Positions 40,234-50,951 of a DNA stretch of 64,000 bases are shown here, piece after piece. A model generated the notes under the pieces. The model ran no database searches. It saw only the letters and a list, made by a program, of their open reading frames with translations, and was not told where the DNA came from. The stretch lies in NCBI GenBank assembly GCA_020848655.1, contig JADLHU010000086.1:1-64000 (forward strand), in the 5' to 3' direction. The stretch comes from Novosphingobium sp. (GTDB lineage: Bacteria; Pseudomonadota; Alphaproteobacteria; Sphingomonadales; Sphingomonadaceae). The translations under genes were made by a program, and so were the position numbers. The number at the start of each line of letters is the position of its first letter. The stretch's first letter is position 1.

Positions 40234-41844
40234 CTACCCCTCCAGTGCTTCCGCGATCAGCCGCCGCGTATTTTCCACGCCATAAAGCGCGATGAAGCTG
40301 CCCATGCGCGGCCCTTGCGACGAGCCGAGCAGCGTTTCGTAAAGCGCCGTGAACCAGTCGCGCAACTGGTCGAAGCCGTAATGCGGGTCCTTGCCGATCT
40401 CGTAGACGAGGTTCTGCAATTCCTCCGCGCTCGCGCCATCGGCGGTCGCCGCCAGTTCCTCGTCGAGCGCGGCGAGCGCGGCGGCTTCGTTGGCTTCGGG
40501 CTTGCGGCGCAGCAGCGTGGGCGCGATGAAATCGCGGTTGTAGGCCAGCGCGCACGTCACCAGCGTGTCGAGCGCCGGATGCGCGGCGGGATCGGCGTTT
40601 TCGACGTAGTTGCCCAGGTAGGACCACACCTGATCGCGCGTCGCGCCCGCGCCCAGCACGCCGACCAGGTTCAGCAGCAGGCCATAAGTGACGGGAAGTG
40701 TCTCGTCCCCCGCCGCCGCCGCCGCGCCATTGGCGCGCAGCAAGTGCCACACCGGGGTGCCCAGCTTCTGTTCGACCGGCTGTTCGGCCAGCTTGTCGCG
40801 GAACTGCCAGTATTCATCGACCGCGCGCGGGATGATGCCGATGTGGAGCTGCTTGGCGCTCTTGGGTTCGCGAAACAGGTAGAAGCCCAGGCTTTCCTCG
40901 CTGCCATAGGTCAGCCACTGGTCGATGGTCAGCCCGTTGCCCTTCGATTTCGAGATCTTTTCGCCCTTTTCGTCCAGGAACAGCTCATAGATCAGGCCTT
41001 CGGGCCGGCGGCCGCCCAGCACCTGGGCGATCTTGCCCGATTGGGTGACGCTGTCGGTCAGGTCCTTGCCGCTCATTTCATAGTCGACGCCAAGCGCCAC
41101 CCAGCGCATCGCCCAGTCGACCTTCCATTGCAGCTTGGCATGGCCGCCGAAGATGCAGCTTTCCACCGTCTCGCCCAGATCCTCGAAGCGCACCAGGCCG
41201 GCTTCGGCATCGACCACTTCGATCGGCACTTGCAGCACCTGCCCCGTGGTGGGCGATACCGGCAGCACCGGCGAATAGGTCTTGCGGCGTTCCTCGCGCA
41301 GCGTGGGCAGCATCACGCCCATGATCGCGTCATAGTTGCGCAGCACGTTCTTCAGCGCATCGTCGAACGCGCCGGCGTTGTAACGGTCCGCCGCCGAGAC
41401 GAATTCATATTCGAATCCGAAGCGATCGAGGAATTCGCGCAGCATCGCGTTGTTGTGGTGCGCGAAGCTTTCGTACCGGTTGAACGGATCGGGAATGCGG
41501 CTCAGCGGGTGGCCGATATAGGCGGACAGCAGCCCCTGGTTGGGCACGTTGTCGGGCACCTTGCGCAAGCCATCCATGTCGTCCGAAAAGGCCACCAGCC
41601 GCGTCGGCGCGCCGCCGGTCAGCGTTTCATAGGCGCGGCGCACCAGCGTGGTGCGCAGCACTTCCTGGAACGTGCCGATGTGCGGCAGGCCCGACGGGCC
41701 ATAGCCCGTTTCGAACAGCACCGGCACCACCTGCCCGCTCGCATCCGTCTTGCCCTGCGGATAGCGCTTCACGAGCTTGCGGGCTTCCTCGAACGGCCAT
41801 GCCTTCGAAGTCTGGGCGGCGATGCGGAGCTGGTCTTCGGTCAT
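40234..41844 (-). CDS. lysK: Class I lysyl-tRNA synthetase
   Basis: FETGYGPSGLPHIGTFQEVLRTT HIGH region, EKISKSKGNGLT KMSKS region. Confidence 0.95.
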   Translation of the reverse strand: MTEDQLRIAAQTSKAWPFEEARKLVKRYPQGKTDASGQVVPVLFETGYGPSGLPHIGTFQEVLRTTLVRRAYETLTGGAPTRLVAFSDDMDGLRKVPDNVPNQGLLSAYIGHPLSRIPDPFNRYESFAHHNNAMLREFLDRFGFEYEFVSAADRYNAGAFDDALKNVLRNYDAIMGVMLPTLREERRKTYSPVLPVSPTTGQVLQVPIEVVDAEAGLVRFEDLGETVESCIFGGHAKLQWKVDWAMRWVALGVDYEMSGKDLTDSVTQSGKIAQVLGGRRPEGLIYELFLDEKGEKISKSKGNGLTIDQWLTYGSEESLGFYLFREPKSAKQLHIGIIPRAVDEYWQFRDKLAEQPVEQKLGTPVWHLLRANGAAAAAGDETLPVTYGLLLNLVGVLGAGATRDQVWSYLGNYVENADPAAHPALDTLVTCALAYNRDFIAPTLLRRKPEANEAAALAALDEELAATADGASAEELQNLVYEIGKDPHYGFDQLRDWFTALYETLLGSSQGPRMGSFIALYGVENTRRLIAEALEG

Positions 41845-41956
41845 CCCCGGCCTTTTGCGGCTTTGCGCCGCTTTCGCAAGGGCCAAGGGATGCGGCGCGG
41901 GCGGAACCCTTGGCCGCCAGCCCGGTTTTCCCACCCAAGACAGACGGGAAAGCCAT

Positions 41957-42769
41957 ATGAATGCCTTTGAAACGCTGCACCGCCAGATAGACGCCATGGC
42001 CCAGGGCTTTGTGGCGCAGGTGCCCACGCTGGCAATCGCCGTGGCGATCATCCTGATCACCTGGCTGGTGGCGCGATCCGCCGTCCGCATTGCCGATCGG
42101 CTGACCAGCAAGGCCCCGATGCGCGACAATCTGAAGCAGTTGAGCGAAACGCTGGTGCGGCTGGCGATCTGGTTGATCGGCCTGATGATCGCGGCGACGG
42201 TGGCCATGCCCGGCCTGACCCCGGCCAGCCTGTTCGCCGGACTGGGCATCGGCGCGGTGGCGATCGGCTTTGCCTTCCAGGACATTTTCCAGAACTTCCT
42301 GGCCGGCGTGCTGATCATGCTGCGCGACAAGATGCGCATTGGCGATCTGATCGTCTGCCAGGGCATCAACGGCCGCGTCGAGCGGATCACCTTGCGCGAA
42401 ACGCATGTCCGCGCCCCGTCCAACGAACTGACCATCGTGCCCAACGCGATCCTGTTCAAGAATCCCGTGGAAGTGCTGACCGACAGCCCGTTGCGCCGTT
42501 TCGAACTGGTGGTGAACCTGCCCGACGACGCGGACCTCGATGCCGCCACGCAGGCGATCCACACCGCCGTGCGAGAGATCGACACCGTGGCCAGCGAGCG
42601 CGGCGTCGATGTCTATGCCCAGGACATGAAAGGCAAGAGCGTGGAAGTGCTGGTGCGCTGGTGGGCCGGATCGCGCCCGCACGACATGCGCGCCACACGC
42701 GATGCGATCATCCGCAAGGTTCGCGCCGCCATCGCCGCCTTGCCCGATCGCCTGGGCGAAACGGCCTGA
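41957..42769 (+). CDS. MscS-family mechanosensitive channel
   Basis: FAGLGIGAVAIGFAFQDIFQNFLAGVLIMLRDKMRIGDLI, PNAILFKNPVEVLT. Confidence 0.94.
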   Translation: MNAFETLHRQIDAMAQGFVAQVPTLAIAVAIILITWLVARSAVRIADRLTSKAPMRDNLKQLSETLVRLAIWLIGLMIAATVAMPGLTPASLFAGLGIGAVAIGFAFQDIFQNFLAGVLIMLRDKMRIGDLIVCQGINGRVERITLRETHVRAPSNELTIVPNAILFKNPVEVLTDSPLRRFELVVNLPDDADLDAATQAIHTAVREIDTVASERGVDVYAQDMKGKSVEVLVRWWAGSRPHDMRATRDAIIRKVRAAIAALPDRLGETA

Positions 42770-42884
42770 TCCCAGCGCAGACCCCGCGCCCTTTGCGCGA
42801 AAATGCGCGGAAACCGCACCCTGCCGCGCTTGCCCCCCGTTCCAGTTGTGTTCTAGGCCAGTTGTGTTCTAGGGTCTTCGCGCC

Positions 42885-45668
42885 ATGCCCGCCCTTGCCC
42901 TTCCCTCGCTCCATGCCAGCCATGGCGGCTGCTGGCTGCGAGAGGCGAGCCTGCTCGATCGCGGCGGTGCCACGCGCGGCATCGGCAAGGGCGAGGCGAT
43001 CATGGCGGCGGCGGACACGCCGCTGCTGATCCTCAACGCACCGCTGGTGGCGACGCGGCTGGGCTATCCCGATCTTTCCGGGCTGGATCTGCTGGAACTG
43101 TTCGCCTTCGTTCATCCGGCGCGTTTCGTGGTGCCCACGGCCAAGGGCCTGGCCCACGCGCTGGGGCTGGACGAACCGGCCGGCGACGATGCCGTGCCCG
43201 CGCTGCTGCAGCAGGCGGCGGGCGTGCTGCTGGAAACCTGCGCCAGCCCCGACTGGGCGGAGCGCGAGGGCGCGTGGAGCACGCTGCAATCGCTGGTGCG
43301 GCTGCGCTGGCCCTGGGCTTCGGTCGTATCCGGGCACATCGCCATGCCCGATCGCGCCGAACGCTGGCTGTTCTCGCGCCTGCCCGAATGGGACGAAGCG
43401 CCCGAACGCCCGCAGCCCGCGCAAGTCACGCTGGATGAAGCCGAGGTGATCGATCGGCTCGCGCTGCTGACCGGCAGCGCGGCCGAACAGCGCCCCACCC
43501 AGCGCGCCTATGCGATCGAAGCCGCGCAGGCCTTTGCCCCGCGCCGCCGCGAAGGCCTGCCGCATGTGCTGCTGGCGCAGGCCGGCACCGGCATCGGCAA
43601 GACGCTGGGCTATCTCGCCCCCGCCTCGCTCTGGGCGCAGCAATCGGGCGGCACGGTCTGGGTGTCCACCTATACCAAGGCGCTGCAACGCCAGCTTCGC
43701 CGCGAAAGCCGCCGCGCCTGGGGCGGGCCGCGCGCCGATGGCAGCCAGCCGGTGGTGGTGCGCAAGGGGCGCGAAAACTACCTGTGCCTGCTCAACCTGG
43801 AAGACGCGCTGCAAGGCGGCTTCAACGGCCGCGCCGCGATCCTGGCGCAGCTTGTCGCGCGCTGGGCCGGCTATACGCAGGACGGCGACATGATCGGCGG
43901 CGACCTGCCCGGCTGGCTGGGCACGCTGTTCCGCCAGCGCGGCATCACCTCGCTTACCGACCGGCGCGGCGAATGCGTCTATGCCGGGTGCCCGCACTAT
44001 CGCAAATGCTTCATCGAACGCGCCACGCGCGCCAGTGCGCAGGCCGATCTGGTCATCGCCAACCACGCGCTGGTCATGGTCAACGCCGCGCGCGCCGGGG
44101 TCGGCGGCGGGCGTGACGGGGCGCAGCGGCCGACGCGCATCGTCTTCGACGAAGGCCACCACGTGTTCGAAGCCGCCGATTCCACCTTCGCCGCCGCGCT
44201 GACCGGGGCCGAGGCGATCGAACTGCGCCGCTGGGTGATCGGCCCGGAACGCGGATCGAAAGGGCGGCGGCGCGGGCTTTCTGCGCGGCTTGCCGATATC
44301 GCCAGCTATGACGAGGCCGGCGGCAAGGCCATCGCCGCCGCGCGCGACGCGGCCGAGGCGCTGCCCGGCGACGGCTGGCTGCAACGGCTGGGCGAAGGCG
44401 CGCCCTCCGGCCCGATCGAGGCGCTGCTCGCCGCCGTGCGCGCCACCGTCTATGCCCGCGATGAAAGCGGCGGGCAGGAAGCCGGCTATGGCCTGGAAAC
44501 CGAAGCCGCGCAGTTGGACGGCCCGTTCATCGAACTGGCGCAAGCGGCGGAAGCCGCGCTGGCGGACTTGCGCCAGCCGCTGATCCGGCTGGGGCTGCGG
44601 CTGGAAGCGCTGCTTGAAGAACCGCCCGACTGGCTGGACGGCCCCGGCCGCGCCCGCATCGAAGGCGCGCGCCATTCGCTGGCCTGGCGGATCGACCTGC
44701 TGGTCGCCTGGGAAGCGCTGCTCAATCGGCTGGGCGGCCCGGCCGATCCCGAATTCGTCGACTGGCTGGCGGTGGAGCGCAGCGAGGCGCGCGAGTTCGA
44801 CATCGGCCTGCACCGCCGCTGGCTCGATCCGATGAAGCCTTTCGCGCGCACCGTGCTGGAACCGGCGCACGGGGTGATGATCACCTCGGCCACGCTGAAG
44901 GACGGCAAGGGCGAAACCGATGCCGGCTGGAACGCGGCGGTGGAGCGCAGCGGCGCCGGCCAGATCGGCGTCACCCCGCGCCTGTCGGCCTTCGCCAGCC
45001 CGTTCGACTATGCCCGGCAGGCCGAAGTGCTGATCGTGACCGACGTGCCCAAGGGCGATATTCCCGCGCTTGCCGCCGCCTATGCGCGGCTGATCGAGGC
45101 GGCGCGCGGCGGCGCGCTGTGGCTGTTCACCGCGATCCGGAGGCTGCGCGCGGTCCACGGCCGCATTGCCGACCGGCTGGCCCGCGCCGGGCTACCGCTG
45201 TTCGCGCAGCATGTCGATCCGATCGACACGGGGACGCTGGTGGACATCTTCCGCGACGATCCGCGCGCCTCGCTGCTGGGCACGGATGCACTGCGCGATG
45301 GAGTGGACGTGCCCGGCCACTCGCTGCGGCTGGTGGTGATGGAACAAGTGCCCTGGCCCAAGCCATCGATCCTGCATCGCGCGCGGCGGCTGGCCGGCGG
45401 CGGTTCGGCACATGACGATCGCATCATCCGCGCGCGGCTGGCGCAGGCCTTTGGCCGCCTGATCCGCAGCCGCGACGATCACGGCCATTTCGTCGTGCTC
45501 TCGGCCGCGTTCCCGTCGCGGCTGCTTTCGGCCTTCCCGCCCGAAACGCCCGTGCGCCGCGTGACGCTCGACGAGGCTTTACAACGGCTGGCGGCCAGTG
45601 TCTGTGAACCCACACCTTCGCCTGAGACCACACCTTCGCCTGAGAATCGCGTCCAACCTGAATCATGA
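42885..45668 (+). CDS. DinG-like ATP-dependent DNA helicase
   Basis: LLAQAGTGIGKTLGYLAP Walker A, Cys set CVYAGCPHYRKC, FDEGHHVFEA DEAH, QAFGRLIRSRDDHG. Confidence 0.92.
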   Translation: MPALALPSLHASHGGCWLREASLLDRGGATRGIGKGEAIMAAADTPLLILNAPLVATRLGYPDLSGLDLLELFAFVHPARFVVPTAKGLAHALGLDEPAGDDAVPALLQQAAGVLLETCASPDWAEREGAWSTLQSLVRLRWPWASVVSGHIAMPDRAERWLFSRLPEWDEAPERPQPAQVTLDEAEVIDRLALLTGSAAEQRPTQRAYAIEAAQAFAPRRREGLPHVLLAQAGTGIGKTLGYLAPASLWAQQSGGTVWVSTYTKALQRQLRRESRRAWGGPRADGSQPVVVRKGRENYLCLLNLEDALQGGFNGRAAILAQLVARWAGYTQDGDMIGGDLPGWLGTLFRQRGITSLTDRRGECVYAGCPHYRKCFIERATRASAQADLVIANHALVMVNAARAGVGGGRDGAQRPTRIVFDEGHHVFEAADSTFAAALTGAEAIELRRWVIGPERGSKGRRRGLSARLADIASYDEAGGKAIAAARDAAEALPGDGWLQRLGEGAPSGPIEALLAAVRATVYARDESGGQEAGYGLETEAAQLDGPFIELAQAAEAALADLRQPLIRLGLRLEALLEEPPDWLDGPGRARIEGARHSLAWRIDLLVAWEALLNRLGGPADPEFVDWLAVERSEAREFDIGLHRRWLDPMKPFARTVLEPAHGVMITSATLKDGKGETDAGWNAAVERSGAGQIGVTPRLSAFASPFDYARQAEVLIVTDVPKGDIPALAAAYARLIEAARGGALWLFTAIRRLRAVHGRIADRLARAGLPLFAQHVDPIDTGTLVDIFRDDPRASLLGTDALRDGVDVPGHSLRLVVMEQVPWPKPSILHRARRLAGGGSAHDDRIIRARLAQAFGRLIRSRDDHGHFVVLSAAFPSRLLSAFPPETPVRRVTLDEALQRLAASVCEPTPSPETTPSPENRVQPES
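45610..45645. repeat. 18-bp perfect tandem repeat (2 copies) in the 3' end of the helicase gene
   Basis: ccacaccttcgcctgaga x2, encoding the TPSPET-like C-terminal tail. Confidence 0.9.
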
Positions 45669-45681
45669 CCCATCCGGCCGC

Positions 45682-46227
45682 ATGAAAACCCTGGGCCTCT
45701 TCCGCCACGCCAAGTCCGACTGGAACGACCAGCGCGCGCGCGATTTCGATCGCCCGCTGAACAAGCGCGGCCGCAAGGGCGCGGAAGTGATGGGGCGGCA
45801 CCTCGTCGAACACGGCTGCTTCTGGGATCGCATCATCGCCTCGCCCGCCGTGCGCGTGGCCGAAACGATAGAGATCGGGTCCGCGGCCGGGCAGATCAAT
45901 CCGCAAGTGCGCTGGGACCGGCGCATCTACCTGGCCAGTTCGGCCACGCTGCTCGATCTGCTGCGCGAACAGGAAGGCGATCCGCGTTCGATCCTGATGA
46001 TCGGGCACAATCCCGGCCTGGAAGACCTGATCTTCGATCTCGTGCCCGATGATGGCACCTGCCCCTTGCGCGATATCGTGGAGCAGAAGTTCCCCACCGC
46101 CGCCTATGCGGTGCTCAAGCTCGACATCGATGACTGGGGCGATCTGGCCGAAGGCTGCGGCCGCCTGATCCACCTGAAGCGACCGCGCGATCTCGATCCC
46201 GCGCTGGGGCCGGAAGCGGCGGACTGA
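45682..46227 (+). CDS. SixA-like phosphohistidine phosphatase (histidine phosphatase family)
   Basis: MKTLGLFRHAKSDWND RHG-type motif, LMIGHNPGLEDLIFDL. Confidence 0.92.
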   Translation: MKTLGLFRHAKSDWNDQRARDFDRPLNKRGRKGAEVMGRHLVEHGCFWDRIIASPAVRVAETIEIGSAAGQINPQVRWDRRIYLASSATLLDLLREQEGDPRSILMIGHNPGLEDLIFDLVPDDGTCPLRDIVEQKFPTAAYAVLKLDIDDWGDLAEGCGRLIHLKRPRDLDPALGPEAAD

Positions 46228-46267
46228 ACGGGCGAATCCCGCCCTTTCCGTTCAGGCCTTTTCCAGT

Positions 46268-46669
46268 TCAGGCGACTGCGAGCGCCTGGGCCAGCGTATC
46301 GCGAATCGCGCGAAGGCGCGGGGCGATGTCATCCGCGGTGGCGGCGGCCTGGTCGGCGGGTGGCGGGGCCATGGGCGCGGCCGGCGCTTTCGCATCGCCG
46401 CTGCCTTCGATCGCCAGACGCGCGCCGCGCAGCGTGTAGCCTTCCTTATCGACCAGCCGGTCGATCGTGGCGAGCAGGCGCACGTCCTCGGGCCGGTAAT
46501 AACGCCGGCCGCCGCTACGCTTCAGCGGCTTGAGCATCGGGAACTGTTCTTCCCAATAGCGCAGGACATGCTGGCGAATGCCCAGCGCCTTGGCGACTTC
46601 GCCGATCGTGCGCAGCGCATCGGGGGCCTTGCCGTCGTCGAAGCCGGGAAGAGAGGCCTGTTCGATCAT
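46268..46669 (-). CDS. MerR family transcriptional regulator
   Basis: [44 protein letters not shown]. Confidence 0.94.
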   Translation of the reverse strand: MIEQASLPGFDDGKAPDALRTIGEVAKALGIRQHVLRYWEEQFPMLKPLKRSGGRRYYRPEDVRLLATIDRLVDKEGYTLRGARLAIEGSGDAKAPAAPMAPPPADQAAATADDIAPRLRAIRDTLAQALAVA

Positions 46670-46953
46670 TTCCCGGCTATTCGATCCTTGAGCATCTGGC
46701 TGGCGCGGAAGGTCAGCACCCGGCGCGGCGTGATCGGCACTTCCACACCGGTCTTGGGATTGCGGCCGATTCGCTCCGCCTTGTCGCGCAGCAGGAATGT
46801 GCCGAAACCCGAAATCTTGACGTTTTCACCGCGTTCAAGCGCATCGCATACGTGCGTGAGTATGGCTTCCACCATACCCAGCGATTCCGCCCGGGATAAA
46901 CCAAGCTTGCGATTGATCGCTTCGGCAATCGCTGCCCGCGTAAGCGTTTCCAT
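46666..46953 (-). CDS. ihfA: Integration host factor subunit alpha
   Basis: [24 protein letters not shown]...[39 protein letters not shown]. Confidence 0.95.
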   Translation of the reverse strand: METLTRAAIAEAINRKLGLSRAESLGMVEAILTHVCDALERGENVKISGFGTFLLRDKAERIGRNPKTGVEVPITPRRVLTFRASQMLKDRIAGK

Positions 46954-47116
46954 GGAGCGCATAGCCCCCAACCCCTGTCGCTGCTGCCCCAGGGACGGGA
47001 TAATAAGGGAAATGCACACAAAAGCAATGGAATGAACACGATACCGAAAAGATGCCTTAGAATGGCACAATCGTTCGCCAGCCGGCGCTGCGTGGACGGG
47101 CGGCGCGCGGGGCCGG

Positions 47117-48091
47117 TCAGATCCGAATCAGGCTGGCGCCCCAGGTAAAGCCGCCGCCCATGGCCTCGAGAACCACGAGGTCGCCCGGCTTGATCCGCCC
47201 GTCGCGCACCGCCACGTCGAGCGCGAGCGGCACCGAGGCGGCGGAGGTGTTGGCGTGCTGGTCTACCGTGACGATGACCTTGTCGGGCGACAGCCCCAGC
47301 TTGCGCGCGGTGGCATCGAGGATGCGGGCATTGGCCTGGTGCGGCACAACCCAGTCGATCTCGGCCACGGGGGTGCCGGCTTCGGCCAGCACTTCGTTCA
47401 GCACTTCGGCCAGGTTGGTCACGGCGTGGCGGAACACCTCGCGCCCCTTCATGCGGACCTTGCCGACCGTACCGGTGGTGGACGGCCCGCCATCGACATA
47501 GAGCAACTGGTTGTGATCGCCATCGGCGTGGAGCCGGGTGGCCAGCACGCCGCGCGGCTTGTCCTCGTTGCCATCGTCGCGCGCTTCGAGCACGACCGCG
47601 CCTGCGCCGTCGCCGAACAGCACGCACGTGGTGCGGTCTTCCCAATCGAGGATGCGGCTGAAGGTTTCGGCGCCGATCACCAGCGCGCGCCGGGCCATGC
47701 CGGTGCGCAGCATCGAATCGGCCACGCCCAGCGCATAGAGAAAGCCCGAACACACCGCCGCGACATCGAACGCGATGCCGCCGTTGCAGCCCAGTTCCTT
47801 CTGCACGATCGTGGCCGTGGCCGGAAAGGTCTGATCGGGCGTGGCCGTAGCCAGCACGATCAGGTCCACCGACCCGGGATCGATCCCGGCCGCCTCGATC
47901 GCCTTGCGGCCGGCCTGGGTGGCCAGCGTGCCGGTGGTTTCATCGGGGCCGGCGATATAGCGATTGCGGATGCCGGTACGCTCGACGATCCATTCGTCGG
48001 TGGTATCGACCCGCTGCGCCAGTTCGGCGTTGCTTACGGCATTGCGCGGCAGCGCGGAGCCGGTTCCGATCAGCACGGAGCGAAGCGTCAA
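47117..48091 (-). CDS. fabH: Beta-ketoacyl-ACP synthase III
   Basis: [54 protein letters not shown]. Confidence 0.97.
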   Translation of the reverse strand: MTLRSVLIGTGSALPRNAVSNAELAQRVDTTDEWIVERTGIRNRYIAGPDETTGTLATQAGRKAIEAAGIDPGSVDLIVLATATPDQTFPATATIVQKELGCNGGIAFDVAAVCSGFLYALGVADSMLRTGMARRALVIGAETFSRILDWEDRTTCVLFGDGAGAVVLEARDDGNEDKPRGVLATRLHADGDHNQLLYVDGGPSTTGTVGKVRMKGREVFRHAVTNLAEVLNEVLAEAGTPVAEIDWVVPHQANARILDATARKLGLSPDKVIVTVDQHANTSAASVPLALDVAVRDGRIKPGDLVVLEAMGGGFTWGASLIRI

Positions 48092-49149
48092 CGCACGTCC
48101 CCCACGGCGCGGGTAATCTTGAGGTTGTCCTCCGCGACACGGGCCAGGTCAGCGGTAATCCGCTCCGTCACATTTTCCTCCAGCAGCCGCGCCGTCACCT
48201 CGACGGCATTGGCGACGCCGACGGCGTTCGCGCTGCCGTGGCTTTTCACGACAATGCCGTTGAGGCCCAGGAATACGGCCCCGTTATGATTGTTGGGATC
48301 AAGATGATGCTTGAGCAGTTCGGTGGCCGGGCGCGAGATCAGGAAGCCGATCTTCGAGCGAGTCGAACTGGAAAAGCTGCTGCGCAGGAGATCGGCCACG
48401 AATCGCGCCGTGCCTTCCACCGCCTTCAACGCGATATTGCCCGAAAAGCCATCGGTCACGACAACGTCGACATCGCCGCGGCACAGCTTGTCGGCTTCGG
48501 TGAAGCCATCGAACGACATCGAAAGCTCCGCCGCCGAAGCCTTGAGCAGGTTGGCCGCATCGCGCAGCTCGTCGGTGCCCTTGATTTCCTCGGTGCCGAT
48601 GTTGAGCAGCCGCACGCGCGGCGCGGCGCGGCCGGTCACCACGCGCGAATAGGCCGCGCCCATGATCGCGAACTGCACGAGGTTGCGCGCGTCACACTCG
48701 GTATTCGCGCCAAGATCGAGCATCACCACGTCGTTGTCGCCCAGCGTGGGCAGCAGCGCGGCCAGCGCAGGGCGATCGATGCCGGGGATGGTGCGCAAGG
48801 CCAGCTTGGCGATCGCCATCAGCGCGCCGGTGTTGCCGGCGCTGACCGCCGCGCCCGCCGCCCCCGATTTCACGGCGTGGATCGCCATGCCCATCGAAGT
48901 CGTCTTGGCGCGGCGCAAGGCCTGGCTCGGCTTGTCCTCGCCACTGATGACATCGGCGGCGTGGAGAATCTCCGAAGCGCCGCGCAAGTTCGGATGGCTG
49001 TCCAGCGCGGCCTTGATCCTGGTCTCGTCGCCGACGAGCAGGAACTTGAACCGATCATGCTGACGCCGCGCGAGCGCGGCGCCTTCGACCATCACGCGCA
49101 CGCCCACATCGCCGCCCATCGCGTCGATAGCGATACGCGGTAAAGTCAT
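48088..49149 (-). CDS. plsX: Phosphate acyltransferase PlsX
   Basis: [54 protein letters not shown]. Confidence 0.97.
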   Translation of the reverse strand: MTLPRIAIDAMGGDVGVRVMVEGAALARRQHDRFKFLLVGDETRIKAALDSHPNLRGASEILHAADVISGEDKPSQALRRAKTTSMGMAIHAVKSGAAGAAVSAGNTGALMAIAKLALRTIPGIDRPALAALLPTLGDNDVVMLDLGANTECDARNLVQFAIMGAAYSRVVTGRAAPRVRLLNIGTEEIKGTDELRDAANLLKASAAELSMSFDGFTEADKLCRGDVDVVVTDGFSGNIALKAVEGTARFVADLLRSSFSSSTRSKIGFLISRPATELLKHHLDPNNHNGAVFLGLNGIVVKSHGSANAVGVANAVEVTARLLEENVTERITADLARVAEDNLKITRAVGDVR

Positions 49150-49173
49150 CGGACGTGCCTCAGTTTCGCGGGG

Positions 49174-49353
49174 TTAGAGACCGACCGCGATGATTTCGCG
49201 CCCGTTGTAGTGGCCACAGGCCGGGCACAGGTTGTGCGGGCGCTTCAGTTCGCCGCAGTTGCCACATTCGTGGAAGGCTTCGACCTTCAGCGCATCATGG
49301 CTGCGACGCATGCCACGGCGGGAGGGCGAGGTTTTTCTTTTGGGGACTGCCAT
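49174..49353 (-). CDS. rpmF: 50S ribosomal protein L32
   Basis: 59 aa [59 protein letters not shown]; not in the supplied ORF track; upstream of plsX. Confidence 0.96.
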   Translation of the reverse strand: MAVPKRKTSPSRRGMRRSHDALKVEAFHECGNCGELKRPHNLCPACGHYNGREIIAVGL

Positions 49354-49557
49354 TTCGGCACCTGTTCCTGCAAATTGGTTCTTGGCGTAGAAGACCGCCC
49401 GGAACCTTGGAAGGCCGGCGGCAGCGAAGGCGCGCCTATAGCGAATTTAGCGTGCGTTGCAAGCGTTGGCGGACTACCGACATTTCCAGCATCGTCACGG
49501 CGCGGGCAATCACGGCCCGGCGCCGGGGCACTGACACGAATACCGGGGAAACGCCAC

Positions 49558-49950
49558 ATGATCCTGCAAACCACGCTCAGCCTGGCCGCGGCGGCCGCGA
49601 TCATCAACCTGTGGATCATGATCCGGGTCGTTTCGCTGCGCATGAGCGCGAAAGTTATCCACGGCGATGGCGGCAACCCCGCGCTGATGCAGCGGATGCG
49701 CGCGCACGCCAATTTCATCGAGAACGCGCCGCTGGCGCTGATTCTGATCGGCGCGATCGAGATGACCGGCAAGGGCGGCACCTGGCTCGCCATCGTCGGC
49801 GCGGTGTTCATGCTGGCGCGCGTCGCCCACGTCATCGGCATGGACAAGACCGCCCCGAACCCCATGCGCGTCGTCGGCGTGCTGGTGACGATGTTCACCC
49901 ACCTGGGCCTGGCGGTGATGGCCGTGCTGATCGCGCTGGGGAAATTCTAG
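49558..49950 (+). CDS. MAPEG family protein
   Basis: RMRAHANFIENAPLALILIGAIEM, ARVAHVIGM. Confidence 0.9.
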   Translation: MILQTTLSLAAAAAIINLWIMIRVVSLRMSAKVIHGDGGNPALMQRMRAHANFIENAPLALILIGAIEMTGKGGTWLAIVGAVFMLARVAHVIGMDKTAPNPMRVVGVLVTMFTHLGLAVMAVLIALGKF

Positions 49951-49999
49951 GGTCAGGGCCTAGTATGGTGGAAACGAAGTTCGTGGCTGTGAATGAGCC

Positions 50000-50155
50000 G
50001 TCACCCTGAACTTGTTTAGCTGCGCTGGCCTGCGGCTCAGGGTCCATTTCTCCGCCAGGTCCGATGAGGATCGAACGCACATACGGCGCCGCCGCGCACC
50101 CGGCAGCACTCCTGCGCGCGAGGCATGATGGACCCTGAAACAAGTTCAGGGTGAC
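50000..50155. repeat. REP/BIME-like element with 18-bp perfect terminal inverted repeats
   Basis: GTCACCCTGAACTTGTTT (50000-50017) / AAACAAGTTCAGGGTGAC (50138-50155), inner CAGGGTCCAT / ATGGACCCTG. Confidence 0.85.
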
Positions 50156-50229
50156 GACGAAGCATGAACCGGACTTCGGTTCCATCATTCTAGGGTCAGG
50201 ATCGACGGGAACGCAACAGGCCCTGCCCC

Positions 50230-50895
50230 TCACCCGAACCGCGAATCCGCGACGAAGGGATTGGTCTTGCGCTCGTGCCCGAACGTGCTGTTCGGGCCGT
50301 GGCCGGGGATGAAGGTGATGTCATCGCCCAGCGGCCACAGCTTCTGCGTGATCGAGGCAAGCAACTGGTCGTGATCGCCCTTGGGGAAATCGGTGCGTCC
50401 GATCGATCCGGCGAACAGCACATCGCCCACGATGGCCACGTGCGACGGCTTGTGGACGAAAACCACATGGCCTGGCGTGTGGCCGGGGCAATGGATCACG
50501 TCGAGCGTGAGATCGCCCACCGTCACCGTGTCGCCATCGTGAAGCCAGCGGTCCGGCTCGAAACTTTCGCCTTCCAGGCCATAGCGCGCCTTGGGATCGT
50601 CCAGGCTTTCGATCCAGAAGCGGTCGCCCTCGTTCGGGCCTTCGATAGGCACGCCCATTTCTTTCGCGAGCACGCCGGCCTGGCCGCAGTGATCCATGTG
50701 GCCATGGGTGACGAGGATCTTCTCCAGCGTCACCCCGGTCTTTTCCAGCGCCTGCTTCAGCCGATCGAGATCGCCGCCCGGATCGACCAGCGCGCCGCGC
50801 ATGGTGTGCGTGCACCAGATCAGCGAGCAGTTCTGCTCGAACGCGGTTACCGGCACGATGCCGATCCGCAGCGGCGGTTGGGTCTCTTCGCTCAT
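50230..50895 (-). CDS. MBL-fold metallo-hydrolase (glyoxalase II-like)
   Basis: ILVTHGHMDHCGQAG, VIHCPGHTPGHVVFV, VAIVGDVLFAGSIGRTDF, FIPGHGP. Confidence 0.94.
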   Translation of the reverse strand: MSEETQPPLRIGIVPVTAFEQNCSLIWCTHTMRGALVDPGGDLDRLKQALEKTGVTLEKILVTHGHMDHCGQAGVLAKEMGVPIEGPNEGDRFWIESLDDPKARYGLEGESFEPDRWLHDGDTVTVGDLTLDVIHCPGHTPGHVVFVHKPSHVAIVGDVLFAGSIGRTDFPKGDHDQLLASITQKLWPLGDDITFIPGHGPNSTFGHERKTNPFVADSRFG

Positions 50896-50951
50896 GTCCG
50901 CCAGATGGCGGCACGGGGCGCGATAATCAATGCTTCGCCGCCCACGCCCTT

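Noticed and set aside
42708-45158. 816-aa minus-strand ORF
   Set aside because: Antisense to the DinG-like helicase; low-information composition and no recognisable domain.
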